Shown here: positions 45,402 to 54,276 of the stretch, piece after piece
Layout: the number at the start of each line of letters is the position of its first letter
Numbering within the stretch: position 1 is the first letter of the stretch
Assembly: GCA_013112575.1 (NCBI GenBank)
Contig: JABFGG010000006.1
Span: 124,001 to 188,000 of the forward strand
Source: Chloroflexota bacterium
GTDB lineage: Bacteria; Chloroflexota; Anaerolineae; Anaerolineales; UBA11579
Direction of reading: 5' to 3'
Length of the DNA: 64,000 nucleotides
Translations under genes and position numbers: made by a program
Notes under the pieces: generated by a model
Database searches by the model: none
What the model was told of the DNA's origin: nothing
The model's input: the letters and a program-made list of their open reading frames with translations, nothing else

Positions 45402-47186
45402 ATGACACCTGAAATCGCAATTACTTTAGCAATAATTGGTGGGGCGCTTATTCTCTTTGCAACGGATAAATTGAGGGTGGACATTATCGCCTTGTTGGTG
45501 CTTTTAGCTGTAGCACTTACTGGCCTAGTCAGCCCTGAAGACGTCTTCCTCGGATTTGCCAATCCAGCCGTTATCACGGTTTGGGCCGTATATATCGTGT
45601 CGGGAGCATTGTTCAAAACAGGAGTTGCCGATTTTATGGGCCGGATCATTTTGCGTCTGGCAGGCTCTGGGGAACCTCGCCTGATCGCTGTGATCATGTT
45701 GACCTGCGGCACGATGTCGGCCTTTATGAACAATGTAGGCGCAACGGCAATGCTGCTGCCCGCAGTGGTGGCTATTTCGCGGAAGACAAAAGTTCCGGTG
45801 TCGAAACTGCTTATCCCCCTGGCTTTTTCATCGCTGATGGGCGGCAATATGACACTCATAGGCACGCCCGCAAATATTCTGGCGAGCAATATCCTGCTCG
45901 ACAATGGTTTGAAGTCCTTCACCCTTTTCGAGTTTTTCCCTACAGGTGCGATTATTTTCGCAGCAGGCATTCTCTATATGGTGTTATTGGGGCGGCATCT
46001 TATCCCCACTCGACACCCCACAGACGATCCCAAAGTAATTTTTCGCTTGCGAGAATATGTCAGTGAGGTATATGTTTTGACAGAAAGTCCGCTGGCTGGG
46101 AAAACGCTCCTTGAGTCCCGACTAGGCGCAGACTACGACCTGACGATTGTCGCTATTCAACGCGACGGGGAGGCCTTAACTACCTTGCGTAGTGATACAT
46201 CTATTGCTTCAGGGGATATCTTAGTGATCAAAGGAGCGGTTGAGAAATTAATGTCCGCGCAGCGATCATTGGGTTTGAAACTTGACGAGGGCCAGCACGA
46301 AGTAATATCAGATCTCGACGGCGATGACAACTCGATTATCGAGGCTACCCTTGCCCCGCGTTCCCATATTGTCGGGCGCAGCCTTGAAGAGGTGCGTTTC
46401 CGAGATCGCTACGGATTTACTGCCTTGGCGATTTGGCGGCAAGGGGAAGTGATCACCCAGCGACTACGGAGTATCCCTCTCCTGTTCGGGGATGCCCTGC
46501 TGCTTCAAGGACCTCGCCGACTCGTGCAGACTCTACAGGAAGGAGACGAATTTCTGGTCTTGGAGCAAGTGGAGGTGAATAGTGAGCGCAGAAATAAAGC
46601 GCCTGTAGCTGCAGGTATATTAGTCCTGACGCTTGCACTGGTCATTTTCGCGGGTTTCCATATTTCTATTGCGATGGTGATCGGCTCTGTTTTGATGGTC
46701 TTGACCGGCAGTCTATCCATGGATGAAGCTTACGAGAGCATTGATTGGCGTACGGTCTTCCTGGTGGCCGGGATGTTGCCTCTAGGAACGGCTATGGAAA
46801 CATCCGGCACAGCACGCTTTTTGGCTGATCTAATGATCCAATTGGTTGGTGATTTTGGCCCCATGGCAATCCTTGCTGGGGCGTACATTCTGGCAGCATT
46901 GATAACCCAACCCATGTCGAACGCGGCTGCAGTGGTTCTAATGGTACCGATCGCCGTCGACATCGCCCTGAGTCTAGGCGCTAATTACCAGCCTCTGGTC
47001 CTTGCAACAGTGATCGGTGCCTCGACCAGTTTTCTTACACCTGTAGGACATAAAGCAAACGTACTCGTGTTCGGGCCAGGTGGATATCGCTTCTTCGATT
47101 ACACACGAACTGGCACACTATTAACCGTAGTTCTTCTCGTCGTTTCTATGATTTTCATTCCAATCTTCTGGCCTCTTTTCCCCTGA
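45402..47186 (+). CDS. SLC13-family permease with two RCK_C domains
   Basis: AAGGAGC precedes the ATG. The protein resembles the preceding one but is 594 residues, with two TrkA-C repeats (LAGKTLLESRLGADYDL, IVGRSLEEVRFRDRYGF) instead of four between the membrane halves. Motifs NNVGATAMLLPAVVAISRK, MTLIGTPANILASN, and TPVGHKANVLVFGPGGYRF are conserved. It is a sodium-coupled anion permease, substrate unknown. Located 150 bp after its paralogue; likely an old tandem duplication in which the insert expanded or shrank. Confidence 0.85.
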   Translation: MTPEIAITLAIIGGALILFATDKLRVDIIALLVLLAVALTGLVSPEDVFLGFANPAVITVWAVYIVSGALFKTGVADFMGRIILRLAGSGEPRLIAVIMLTCGTMSAFMNNVGATAMLLPAVVAISRKTKVPVSKLLIPLAFSSLMGGNMTLIGTPANILASNILLDNGLKSFTLFEFFPTGAIIFAAGILYMVLLGRHLIPTRHPTDDPKVIFRLREYVSEVYVLTESPLAGKTLLESRLGADYDLTIVAIQRDGEALTTLRSDTSIASGDILVIKGAVEKLMSAQRSLGLKLDEGQHEVISDLDGDDNSIIEATLAPRSHIVGRSLEEVRFRDRYGFTALAIWRQGEVITQRLRSIPLLFGDALLLQGPRRLVQTLQEGDEFLVLEQVEVNSERRNKAPVAAGILVLTLALVIFAGFHISIAMVIGSVLMVLTGSLSMDEAYESIDWRTVFLVAGMLPLGTAMETSGTARFLADLMIQLVGDFGPMAILAGAYILAALITQPMSNAAAVVLMVPIAVDIALSLGANYQPLVLATVIGASTSFLTPVGHKANVLVFGPGGYRFFDYTRTGTLLTVVLLVVSMIFIPIFWPLFP

Positions 47187-47255
47187 TCATCTCATAAATT
47201 AGGGATACCCGATGGTGTTCTCAGAAGATAATCCACCAACGATCTGAGGCAGAGC

Positions 47256-47692
47256 AACTTTGACCTTGGTCATGGGCGCTTTACTTGCTCAGGTCCCTGG
47301 ACGTAGTGTGCAAGGCCCGGTTGCGACTATGGGGATTGAATTCCATGAGAGTATCGGAAGAGCTATTCACATGCTACTATTGGTGATCACATGCGTTGTC
47401 GCGGTAGAACCACTAGGATTTGAACTAAGTTTTCTAACGGCGAGCCTAACATTTTTATTGCCGTTGCCGGGGGCATTGGCATTTGGGTTAGGCAGACAAG
47501 AGATCGCCCGCAATGTGCTGGCCAGGTACTATCCGCGAAAAATATCAACTCGGCGACAAGATCATGGTGGATGGACAGCAGGGCACGTTGGAAGCAGTGG
47601 GTGCCATCAATACAGAGATCGCTGTAGAGGATGGACGTATCGTGGTGCCCAATACCCATCTCACGGAAACGAAGACGAAAATAATCGAATGA
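47256..47692 (+). pseudogene. truncated, frameshifted copy of MscS channel
   Basis: DNA is nearly the same as 38655-39099 (shared TTTACTTGCTCAGGT and GAATTCCATGAGAGTATCGG). The first membrane helices are missing; the remaining TLVMGALLAQVPGRS and FHESIGRAIHMLLLVIT match, followed by a damaged pore helix and a frameshift near 47532, after which REKYQLGDKIMVDGQQ and TEIAVEDGRIVVPNT continue in another frame to TGA at 47690. It is a dead duplicate. Confidence 0.85.
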
Positions 47693-47911
47693 GTCCGTAC
47701 GGCATTGAGATATCCTGTATAAACCTACAGGATTCTCTTCCCATGAGGGGTTTGTCCGGCGGAAGGTAGTCGGTAATTCAATATCCAAACGCGCCCAAGC
47801 TCACCAGTATATTGACTTTTTTGATTCCGAGTATATAGTTAGCTTACCATTCATGCATTCTTTCTATCTTTTTTGAAACCACACACCAAGAGATACAAAA
47901 GGAGCAGGCGC

Positions 47912-48136
47912 ATGAAGTTTACTGGTTGTCCCTCCTGTGATAGCCCCATAAAAGTCATGAAAAACCCGCGTATTGGCCAACGTATACGTTGTCCGCATTG
48001 TGATGCTGACCTGGAAGTAACCTGGCTCGATCCAATCGAATTGGACTGGTTTGCGGATGATGTCTATTATGAATTCGATTGGTCAGAAGATGAATACTCA
48101 GAAGTCGATTATTATGAAGGTCGTTCAGCAGACTGA
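47912..48136 (+). CDS. LysW-like zinc-ribbon protein
   Basis: AAGGAG lies 7 nt before the ATG at 47912. The 74-residue product has CPSCDSPIKVMKNPRIGQ and RCPHCDADLEVTWLDPIELD, two CPxC knuckles of a zinc ribbon closely resembling LysW carrier proteins of lysine/arginine biosynthesis. The acidic tail (SEDEYSEVDYYEG) replaces the usual LysW C-terminal EDWGE, so the carrier function is doubtful. No lysine biosynthesis genes are near. A link with the ATP-grasp ligase 5 kb upstream is speculation. Confidence 0.75.
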   Translation: MKFTGCPSCDSPIKVMKNPRIGQRIRCPHCDADLEVTWLDPIELDWFADDVYYEFDWSEDEYSEVDYYEGRSAD

Positions 48137-48381
48137 TCCATAAGTGTAGAACATAAGAAGGGAATATTAGGGAGGGTGTATTTGATTCGGGGAAGGTTTT
48201 CAGGCGTTTCTCGTGTGGATAGCTGAAGGGAAATTTGTTATCTGCAGGTTGAGTTGCTGATATTTCCCTTGGATAGATTGTGACCATTTTCATTGATCTG
48301 GGGTCTAAAGAGTTAACCGACTGATCACGCAAAAGCAATGGACCGGAAGGTCAAGATCTTGCTTGAAATGTTTAGTGAGAG

Positions 48382-48570
48382 ATGATGTTGATGGAACTGC
48401 TTCAAAACCTATTCCTTGTTTTATTTCTCCCTGCCGTGATGTTGCTGGTACATCCCAGGGTATGGTCTGCCATTGTCTGGATCATTGCGGCTGTTCAAAA
48501 GAGACGAGTGCAATGGAAGCCTCCAAGGGAAGATGGCCAAGCTCCATTAATTACGCTTAATGTGAAGTAG
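48382..48570 (+). CDS. small membrane protein
   Basis: A 62-residue protein with one long hydrophobic helix (NLFLVLFLPAVMLLVHPRVWSA, then IVWIIAAVQ) and a basic C-terminal segment. ATG-ATG start follows GTGAGAG. No family is recognised. It begins a tight row of membrane-protein genes that continue with the 56-residue protein at 48581 and the coiled-coil proteins at 48748 and 49508; probably co-transcribed. Confidence 0.5.
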   Translation: MMLMELLQNLFLVLFLPAVMLLVHPRVWSAIVWIIAAVQKRRVQWKPPREDGQAPLITLNVK

Positions 48571-48580
48571 CCAAATAGTT

Positions 48581-48751
48581 ATGGATACTCAAATCTTTGA
48601 GACTTTATTGCTGTATATTGTCTTGCCGCCAACGTTTCTGGTTGTGGTCGTCAACGCACTCCGGCTCTTGGGATTCTTCATAACCTGGACCAGAGAAGAC
48701 ATCGGCTATTCGGAGGCTTTTCAAGAACAGAAAACGGAGATAAATACATGA
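48581..48751 (+). CDS. small membrane protein (56 residues)
   Basis: ATG at 48581 opens a 56-residue frame beginning MDTQIFETLLLYIVLPP, with a hydrophobic helix (ETLLLYIVLPPTFLVVVVNAL) and an acidic end, TREDIGYSEAFQEQ. Its TGA overlaps the next gene's ATG (ATGA at 48748), which supports its being real. It resembles its upstream neighbour in size and layout (one helix then charged tail). No function known. Confidence 0.55.
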   Translation: MDTQIFETLLLYIVLPPTFLVVVVNALRLLGFFITWTREDIGYSEAFQEQKTEINT

Positions 48752-49518
48752 ATGATTCAAACAATAGCAAAATAGATCTGAACCGCTCGGAACTGAAAGA
48801 GCTTATAAATATTCCCGGAGTGGGTAATGCCTTGGCCGAGAGGATCATTGAAGGGAGGCCGTATGCTTCTGCCGAAGACCTTTCAGGAGTTCGTGGTATA
48901 GGTCCTGCTTTTTATGAGCGGATCCGTCCGTTCATCACAGTGCAAAACAATCAGGAGTCAACACCTGATGATAGTAGCAACCGAGCTGATGCTGATCAAC
49001 AGCATCCCTCAGCTGGAATAGAAAGCAGCGATGTCTCCAGTACTATCCAAAGCCCCGAAGGTGTAACGCGCGGAGAAGCCCTTTGGCTGGCAGGAGGCAG
49101 CGCCCTCATATCCATTGTGATCACCCTGGTCTTGACCCTTGGGGTTCTTGGCGTGATCAATGGTGGTTTGCGCTTTACCAGGCTTGGCGAATTCGCGGAA
49201 CTAAACCGGCAGGCAGATACATTGGCTTCAGACCTGGCCTTCATGGAAGGAGAAGTGAGCGATCTACGTACAAGGCTGGACACGCTGGAAACGTTGAGTG
49301 GCCGTATGACAGCTATCGAAAATGATCTGGAAACGATCGAAAGCGCGTCAACGGCTGCTATAGAACAGGTCGCAGAAATGGAAGCTGAATTCGCTACCCT
49401 ATCCACTGACCTGGAGGAGATACAAGCTGAGATTTCGGTTTTCCAGAATTTCCTGGACGGCTTGCGCACTTTGTTGATGCAAAATCCAGCCAGTGGAGGG
49501 ATTCCGAATGACAACTGA
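48748..49518 (+). CDS. membrane protein with helix-hairpin-helix and coiled coil
   Basis: The N-terminus (residues 8-58) is ComEA-like helix-hairpin-helix: IDLNRSELKELINIPGVGNA, ASAEDLSGVRGIGPAFYERI. A Ser/Asp-rich linker leads to a membrane helix (GSALISIVITLVLTLGVLGVI, about 120-140) and an outside coiled coil of about 100 residues (FAELNRQADTLASDLAFMEG). HhH units bind DNA when cytoplasmic, so DNA attachment to the membrane, or uptake, is one idea. ATGA overlap upstream; the next gene overlaps its end by 11 bp. Confidence 0.7.
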   Translation: MNDSNNSKIDLNRSELKELINIPGVGNALAERIIEGRPYASAEDLSGVRGIGPAFYERIRPFITVQNNQESTPDDSSNRADADQQHPSAGIESSDVSSTIQSPEGVTRGEALWLAGGSALISIVITLVLTLGVLGVINGGLRFTRLGEFAELNRQADTLASDLAFMEGEVSDLRTRLDTLETLSGRMTAIENDLETIESASTAAIEQVAEMEAEFATLSTDLEEIQAEISVFQNFLDGLRTLLMQNPASGGIPNDN

Positions 49519-50311
49519 TCTAAATACACAACCCGTGCCTCAGCCGACCTTCAGTGACCGTTTAGCTACGGCTTTTATCCGCCTGGCAAAATTCCTTGCT
49601 CGCCTGCTATTTGTCGTGGGCGTAGCGGCTGCGCTTGGGGTTGGCTTATACCTGGGCATCCCGCGCCTTTATCAGGATTACATCCAGCCTGTTGAGGATC
49701 ATACGCTGCAAATTGCCGACATAAGTGCCCGTCAGGAAGGGATTGCTGCAACTCTAGATGAGGATCTGCTCAGTTTTCAAGACCGGATCGGCAATCTAGA
49801 GGTCCAGATCGAAAGCGATTCGGAGCAGCTTGGGGAGCTGGCCGCCAGGCAAGATGAGCTAGAATCTGCTTTAGAGATGCAGGCTGATCTGGCTGAGCGC
49901 ATTGCAGGCGTCGAGGATCAATTGGCAAGGCTGGTCGAGGATATGGGAGAACAGGAAGCAGCCCTGGAAGCACTCGCGGAAGGCTTAGATGCAAATGATA
50001 CGCCCATCGCCATCTTAGAGAGGGAAGTGCAGATCACCAAGGCACTTAACCTGATCGCGCGGGCGCGACTGGATATTGGCCAGGCCAATGCAGGGTTGGC
50101 AGAACAGAATATCTTGCTGGCGATAGATTTACTGGAAGCACTGGTTGAAACAGTTCCTGAAGGCGATGTAACCCGCATCACTCAAGCTTTAGAGCGGCTG
50201 GAATTGGCACTCACAAACCTTGATGATTCTCCAATTATTGCGGCCAATGACCTTGATGCTGCCTGGAATGCGCTTGTATCTGAAGAACTAATTTCTGAAA
50301 CCAATCCCTAG
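49508..50311 (+). CDS. coiled-coil membrane protein
   Basis: GGAGGG precedes ATG 49508; the gene overlaps the preceding one. Residues 22-45 form a membrane helix (ARLLFVVGVAAALGVGLYLG). From about residue 60 a long coiled coil (ADISARQEGIAATLDEDLLS, ELAARQDELESALEMQADLA) is followed by a helical region with repeats (ITKALNLIARARLDIGQANAGLAE). It looks like the partner of the preceding protein, with matching topology. Function is unknown. It converges with the BTAD gene at 50378. Confidence 0.7.
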   Translation: MTTDLNTQPVPQPTFSDRLATAFIRLAKFLARLLFVVGVAAALGVGLYLGIPRLYQDYIQPVEDHTLQIADISARQEGIAATLDEDLLSFQDRIGNLEVQIESDSEQLGELAARQDELESALEMQADLAERIAGVEDQLARLVEDMGEQEAALEALAEGLDANDTPIAILEREVQITKALNLIARARLDIGQANAGLAEQNILLAIDLLEALVETVPEGDVTRITQALERLELALTNLDDSPIIAANDLDAAWNALVSEELISETNP

Positions 50312-50377
50312 CTCATACGTGAGGTGTGGATCAAAAGAAGCAAGCTCTAAGCCTGAGCCTTGATATCAGAGGTATCC

Positions 50378-52000
50378 TTAATCTGATCCCACCACAGATA
50401 CATCATCGACCAGGACCGTCCCCACGGCGCCGTTCAACCGCCATGAATTGATCTCTTGATTGAAAGGCGCGGACTGCAAGTGTGCGACATTCGTTGCGGC
50501 GAAGTGAGCCATTTCTTCACCATCAAGCCAGCAAGAGAATTCCATTTTCTGGGGGTCAAGCTGCAACCGCACTGTGTACCAGGTATCATAACGGATGGGT
50601 ATGGAGGACAAATGCAAAGGGCGATCACCTGTTTCAGAGATCAGCCGCGTGTCACTGACCACAAAGTCGACGCGAAGGGAACCATCATCCCCAAAAATGC
50701 CGCAATCTACAATCCAGGCCCCATTTGGAAATCCAGTTACCCAACTCAACACCGTGGCTATGATGCCTCCATTGTGGGAGTCGCTGATCTTCATACGTGC
50801 CTCTAAGCTGCGAAGCTGGTTGCCGGGAAGAGCGAGCGGTTTGCGAATGCGCAACTTATTGCCGCACTCTGACAGAGTTGGTGCTTCCGAGATGAGCAAG
50901 TTGCCAGTAGCCTGAGAAAGTGGACACACTTCTTGAGGATTTCCGATCTCGAACCAAAGGGCTTCATTAAACTGGCCTTCGAATTCGCGATCATCGAAAT
51001 TATCGGAAAGGATCAGATCAGCAGTAGCTATTTGAGTGGAGGCGCCTAAAAAGGTGGATGACCCTAAATAGACAATTAGTAATAGAATGGCGCTGAAAAG
51101 TAATCCGATGCCCCACTTTCTCCAAGGGAAGGCTTTTGGAGATGTTGATTTGTCAGCAGTTTGTTGCCCTTGTGGCTCTGGACCGGTTTGTGAACGGGGT
51201 TTTGGGTCGGCAGTCCCAATTTCTTCATCCCTGATCCGATGATAGATATCGGTAGTCTCCGAGGATGGAGATGCACTTAATTCTTCTGCCAGCACACGCA
51301 TGCAAAGCTCATATTGAGCGAGTGCAGCACTGCGTGCGCCGCGTGCTGCCAAGATAAGCATGAGATGGCGATGGGCCTCTTCTCTCCAAGGTTCTAGTTC
51401 AAGTTGACGGCGTACATGAATTTCAGCCCGATGCCATTGTCCGGTCCGATAATAACTATCTGTAAGATAAGAAAGGGCATCTAAGGCTCGGCGATGAAAC
51501 AACTCCTGTTTCAAGACGACCCATTCGTAGAATTGTTGACTATCATATAGGGTCCAACTTCCCAGGAATTCCCCCTCATACAGGATTACCGCTGCCTCCA
51601 GGGCTTCCAAGCAATCTGCGCATTCATCGAGCGATTCATGGTTGTGTGCTTCCACTGAGGCAATTAGAGTGAGGAACTCCGTGATATCGATCCATATCTT
51701 CCTATCAGGATTTAGTTGGACACCATCCCGACTGGCGAGTATAAGTTCTTCTGCCTTGCCCTCTATCTGAATGTGATTTCGTAACCTATGGAGAGTCACA
51801 CGTAGTGAGTTGCGCGCTTGCTCCTCTGTGACGTCAGGCCACAGAAGGCTTGCCAAATGCTCACGCCTGTGCATCTGTCTGCTTTCGAGTGCGAGGTATA
51901 CAAAAAGGGCCTGTTCGCGTTCGGAGCGTATTGCGACTTGTGTACCCCCTGCTCTTATCGCCTCAACTTTTCCTAATAAAAAGAGCTTCAATTGAGACAT
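50378..52000 (-). CDS. membrane-anchored BTAD (SARP-type) regulator with outside LamG-like domain
   Basis: The 540-residue protein has the winged-helix domain (LKLFLLGKVEAIRAGG, RREHLASLLWPDVTEEQAR), the BTAD region (HNH...CADC and RQLELEPWREEAH) to about residue 265, a membrane helix (about 290-312, WGIGLLFSAILLLIVYLGSS) and an outside concanavalin/LamG-like domain (about 330-540, LILSDNFDDREFEGQFNEA, with WVTGFPNGAWIVD and WRLNGAVGTVLVDDVSV). Most SARP regulators are soluble; a membrane tether plus an outside domain makes it a CadC/ToxR-like one-component sensor. It is divergent from the small protein at 52185. The copy at 25882 is its truncated paralogue. Confidence 0.85.
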   Translation of the reverse strand: MSQLKLFLLGKVEAIRAGGTQVAIRSEREQALFVYLALESRQMHRREHLASLLWPDVTEEQARNSLRVTLHRLRNHIQIEGKAEELILASRDGVQLNPDRKIWIDITEFLTLIASVEAHNHESLDECADCLEALEAAVILYEGEFLGSWTLYDSQQFYEWVVLKQELFHRRALDALSYLTDSYYRTGQWHRAEIHVRRQLELEPWREEAHRHLMLILAARGARSAALAQYELCMRVLAEELSASPSSETTDIYHRIRDEEIGTADPKPRSQTGPEPQGQQTADKSTSPKAFPWRKWGIGLLFSAILLLIVYLGSSTFLGASTQIATADLILSDNFDDREFEGQFNEALWFEIGNPQEVCPLSQATGNLLISEAPTLSECGNKLRIRKPLALPGNQLRSLEARMKISDSHNGGIIATVLSWVTGFPNGAWIVDCGIFGDDGSLRVDFVVSDTRLISETGDRPLHLSSIPIRYDTWYTVRLQLDPQKMEFSCWLDGEEMAHFAATNVAHLQSAPFNQEINSWRLNGAVGTVLVDDVSVVGSD

Positions 52001-52184
52001 GCCACCTCGAATATGGGCTACAAGCCTCTACGAACAAAAACCAGTAAGTGATTTTATCAGCAACAGCGGATTAATCCGAGAGTAATGGGATAGACATGGT
52101 CCAGTAATGGCGCGGCCGAATAATGAGGGCAATTGCTGAAGCGTCTCCAAGTCCTATACAAGCTGATTGGTATGAAGAAGATCA

Positions 52185-52436
52185 ATGTCAAGTGATCCTC
52201 CTAAGCGAGATCATCAAAGTCATATGTTGCGGTTATGGCAGGTAGAGGACGCAGGCAAGATCGTCTGGCGAGCCTCTCTACAAGATATATTAACAGGAAA
52301 ACAGAAAGGCTTCGTGAGCCTACAGGATCTTTTCGCCCACTTGACAGAATTGACTTCACAAGCACCCGAGGTAGTCCATTTGGTGATTGATGATCAGACG
52401 GAAAAGGTACACATCGAAATCAAGTTTCAGTTTTGA
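52185..52436 (+). CDS. small protein of BTAD-associated family (RLWQVED type)
   Basis: The 83-residue protein has MLRLWQVEDAGKIVWRASL, then GFVSLQDLFAHLTEL, and ends in VHIEIKFQF. It matches the protein at 27139 in pattern and in position, divergent from the BTAD gene by 184 bp. No membrane or signal segment. The next gene starts 36 bp downstream, so it is probably in the same transcript as the beta-helix lipoproteins. Role unknown; I infer a partner of the BTAD system. Confidence 0.7.
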   Translation: MSSDPPKRDHQSHMLRLWQVEDAGKIVWRASLQDILTGKQKGFVSLQDLFAHLTELTSQAPEVVHLVIDDQTEKVHIEIKFQF

Positions 52437-52471
52437 AATTTCATGCTTGACCTAAGAAGGAGGTAGTTGAA

Positions 52472-54220
52472 ATGAGGAATATCAACAATATCTGCCTAAT
52501 GAAGTTGATTAGCGTAATGGGTTTCGTTTCCGTAGCTTGTGGCGCCTTGCCTATTCTGGAGGGTGTTGTTTCCGATTTGCCCACGGAAACGCCAGAACCA
52601 CGCACAGCCACAGGGACTATCTTCATTTGGTATGTATCAACCAGTGGTGATGATCTCGATGATTGCCAGTCCTTGCTCACTGCCTGTGCTACGGTGCGAA
52701 CCGCTCTGGCGAAAGCTTCCCCGGGTGATCAGATACAAATTGCAGCCGGAACTTACATCGAAAGCGATAGCACAATACCATCTGTAGGGATATTGATCAA
52801 CAAGCCTGTTTCGATCTATGGGGCGGGGTCGGAGCACACTTTTCTTGATGGCGCCGGGCTACGCACGGTTGTTATGAATATCGCTGATGGAAGCATCTCC
52901 ATGCACAACTTGACGATCCAGAATGGGGGCTTAGATGGTGGTGGGCTAGGCGGCGGCCTGAACAATTCTTCCGAAACCTCGGAAGTCTGGCTGCGCAATG
53001 TGGTCGTGCAGAATAACCGCTCGGGAGAAACAGGGGGCGGAATTTGGAATCAGGGGGAGATGCTGCTCGAAAATGTAATGGTAAGGAATAATCGAACCAC
53101 CATCAGTCGGATAAATGGCGGCAGGGGCGGGGGGATATACAACAGCGCCCTTGGTGACCTGACCTTGCAGAACACACAGGTGCTTAATAATGACGCAGAA
53201 GGGATGGACTCCTGGGAACAAAGCACGTCTGCAGGAATTTCCAACTCCCACGGGCAACTCATGATCAGAGAATCAATAATTGCAGACAATCAGGGAACAG
53301 GCATCGACACGACGGGAACCACCCAGGTGTATCGATCGCTGATCGCCAACAATGAGGGCAGCGGCCTGGTTCTTGATTCAAGTGGCGATGCCGAGAGCAA
53401 TACCGTATCCCTAGAAAATGTCACCATAAGCGGTAACCGCTGGTATGGCGTCGCCAGCTACAACTTTATGGAGATAGCGTATTCAACGATCGTTCAGAAC
53501 GGAAGAGGGCTCGTCAGTCACCGACTGCGTTACACCACGATCGCCAACAGTATCATCGCTGGAAATTCTGACCGGGATTGTGCGGGCGCCAGACCGACCC
53601 TCGCGGGCAACAACATCTTCAGTCAGGACTTTTGCCTCGGCACAACTGTGCCGTTCCATGAGTTGAGTTTGGATGCACTAGCGGATAATGGTGGCCCAAC
53701 ACAAACACATGCATTGCTTCCTGGAAGCCCGGCTCTAGATTTCGCCGTTGGCGAGGGGTGTCCACTCACTGACCAGCGCAGCTCAGGTTTCCCGCGCCCG
53801 CTTGGGGATGCCTGCGATGTAGGTGCTTATGAGGGAATTATTCCTGGGGTTATGACCAGCGATGAGGATCCGGCAAGAGATGAACTGGTCGTCACTAACG
53901 ATACGCCTTGCTATACCGGCCCCGGAATTGACTGGACCTTTGTCAACGCCCTCGAAAAAGGCACGGTTCTTGAATTGATTGGCCTGGGTAACACGGGTGA
54001 CCAGCAATGGGTCGTGGGGGCACATCCTTCGATTGAAAATATCACTTGCTGGCTGGACCTTACGAAAGTAGATCCGGATATCCCGCCTGACGAAATGCGT
54101 TTGATCAGCGTACCGCCCAGACCTCAGGGCACACCAACGCCAACCAAAGAACCTCGTGAACCAGATTCGCCGACGCCGGAACCTCCCGCTTGCGATCCGC
54201 AGTTGCAGCAGTGTCCTTGA
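52472..54220 (+). CDS. beta-helix lipoprotein with SH3-like C-terminus
   Basis: AAGAAGGAGG precedes the ATG. The lipobox is SVAC (about residue 23). Mature start TIFIWYVSTSGDDLDDCQSL and ACATVRTALAKASPGDQIQI open a parallel beta helix (GGLGGGLNNSS, GGGIWNQGEMLLEN, GGGIYNSALGDL), capped by LPGSPALDF and CDVGAYEG. An SH3-like domain (NDTPCYTGPGIDWTFVNALE) and Pro-rich tail ending CDPQLQQCP at the stop follow. It corresponds to the gene at 28543 in the other module. Confidence 0.85.
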   Translation: MRNINNICLMKLISVMGFVSVACGALPILEGVVSDLPTETPEPRTATGTIFIWYVSTSGDDLDDCQSLLTACATVRTALAKASPGDQIQIAAGTYIESDSTIPSVGILINKPVSIYGAGSEHTFLDGAGLRTVVMNIADGSISMHNLTIQNGGLDGGGLGGGLNNSSETSEVWLRNVVVQNNRSGETGGGIWNQGEMLLENVMVRNNRTTISRINGGRGGGIYNSALGDLTLQNTQVLNNDAEGMDSWEQSTSAGISNSHGQLMIRESIIADNQGTGIDTTGTTQVYRSLIANNEGSGLVLDSSGDAESNTVSLENVTISGNRWYGVASYNFMEIAYSTIVQNGRGLVSHRLRYTTIANSIIAGNSDRDCAGARPTLAGNNIFSQDFCLGTTVPFHELSLDALADNGGPTQTHALLPGSPALDFAVGEGCPLTDQRSSGFPRPLGDACDVGAYEGIIPGVMTSDEDPARDELVVTNDTPCYTGPGIDWTFVNALEKGTVLELIGLGNTGDQQWVVGAHPSIENITCWLDLTKVDPDIPPDEMRLISVPPRPQGTPTPTKEPREPDSPTPEPPACDPQLQQCP

Positions 54221-54276
54221 AGCAATTATCTTATGTCCGTGTGTTTGGCATATTTGCAGAAAGGAGATGAGCAATT

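Noticed and set aside
47712-47733. Hairpin ATCCTGTA-TAAACC-TACAGGAT after the MscS pseudogene
   Set aside because: Only an 8-bp stem, with no T-run after it, so a terminator call is not supported.
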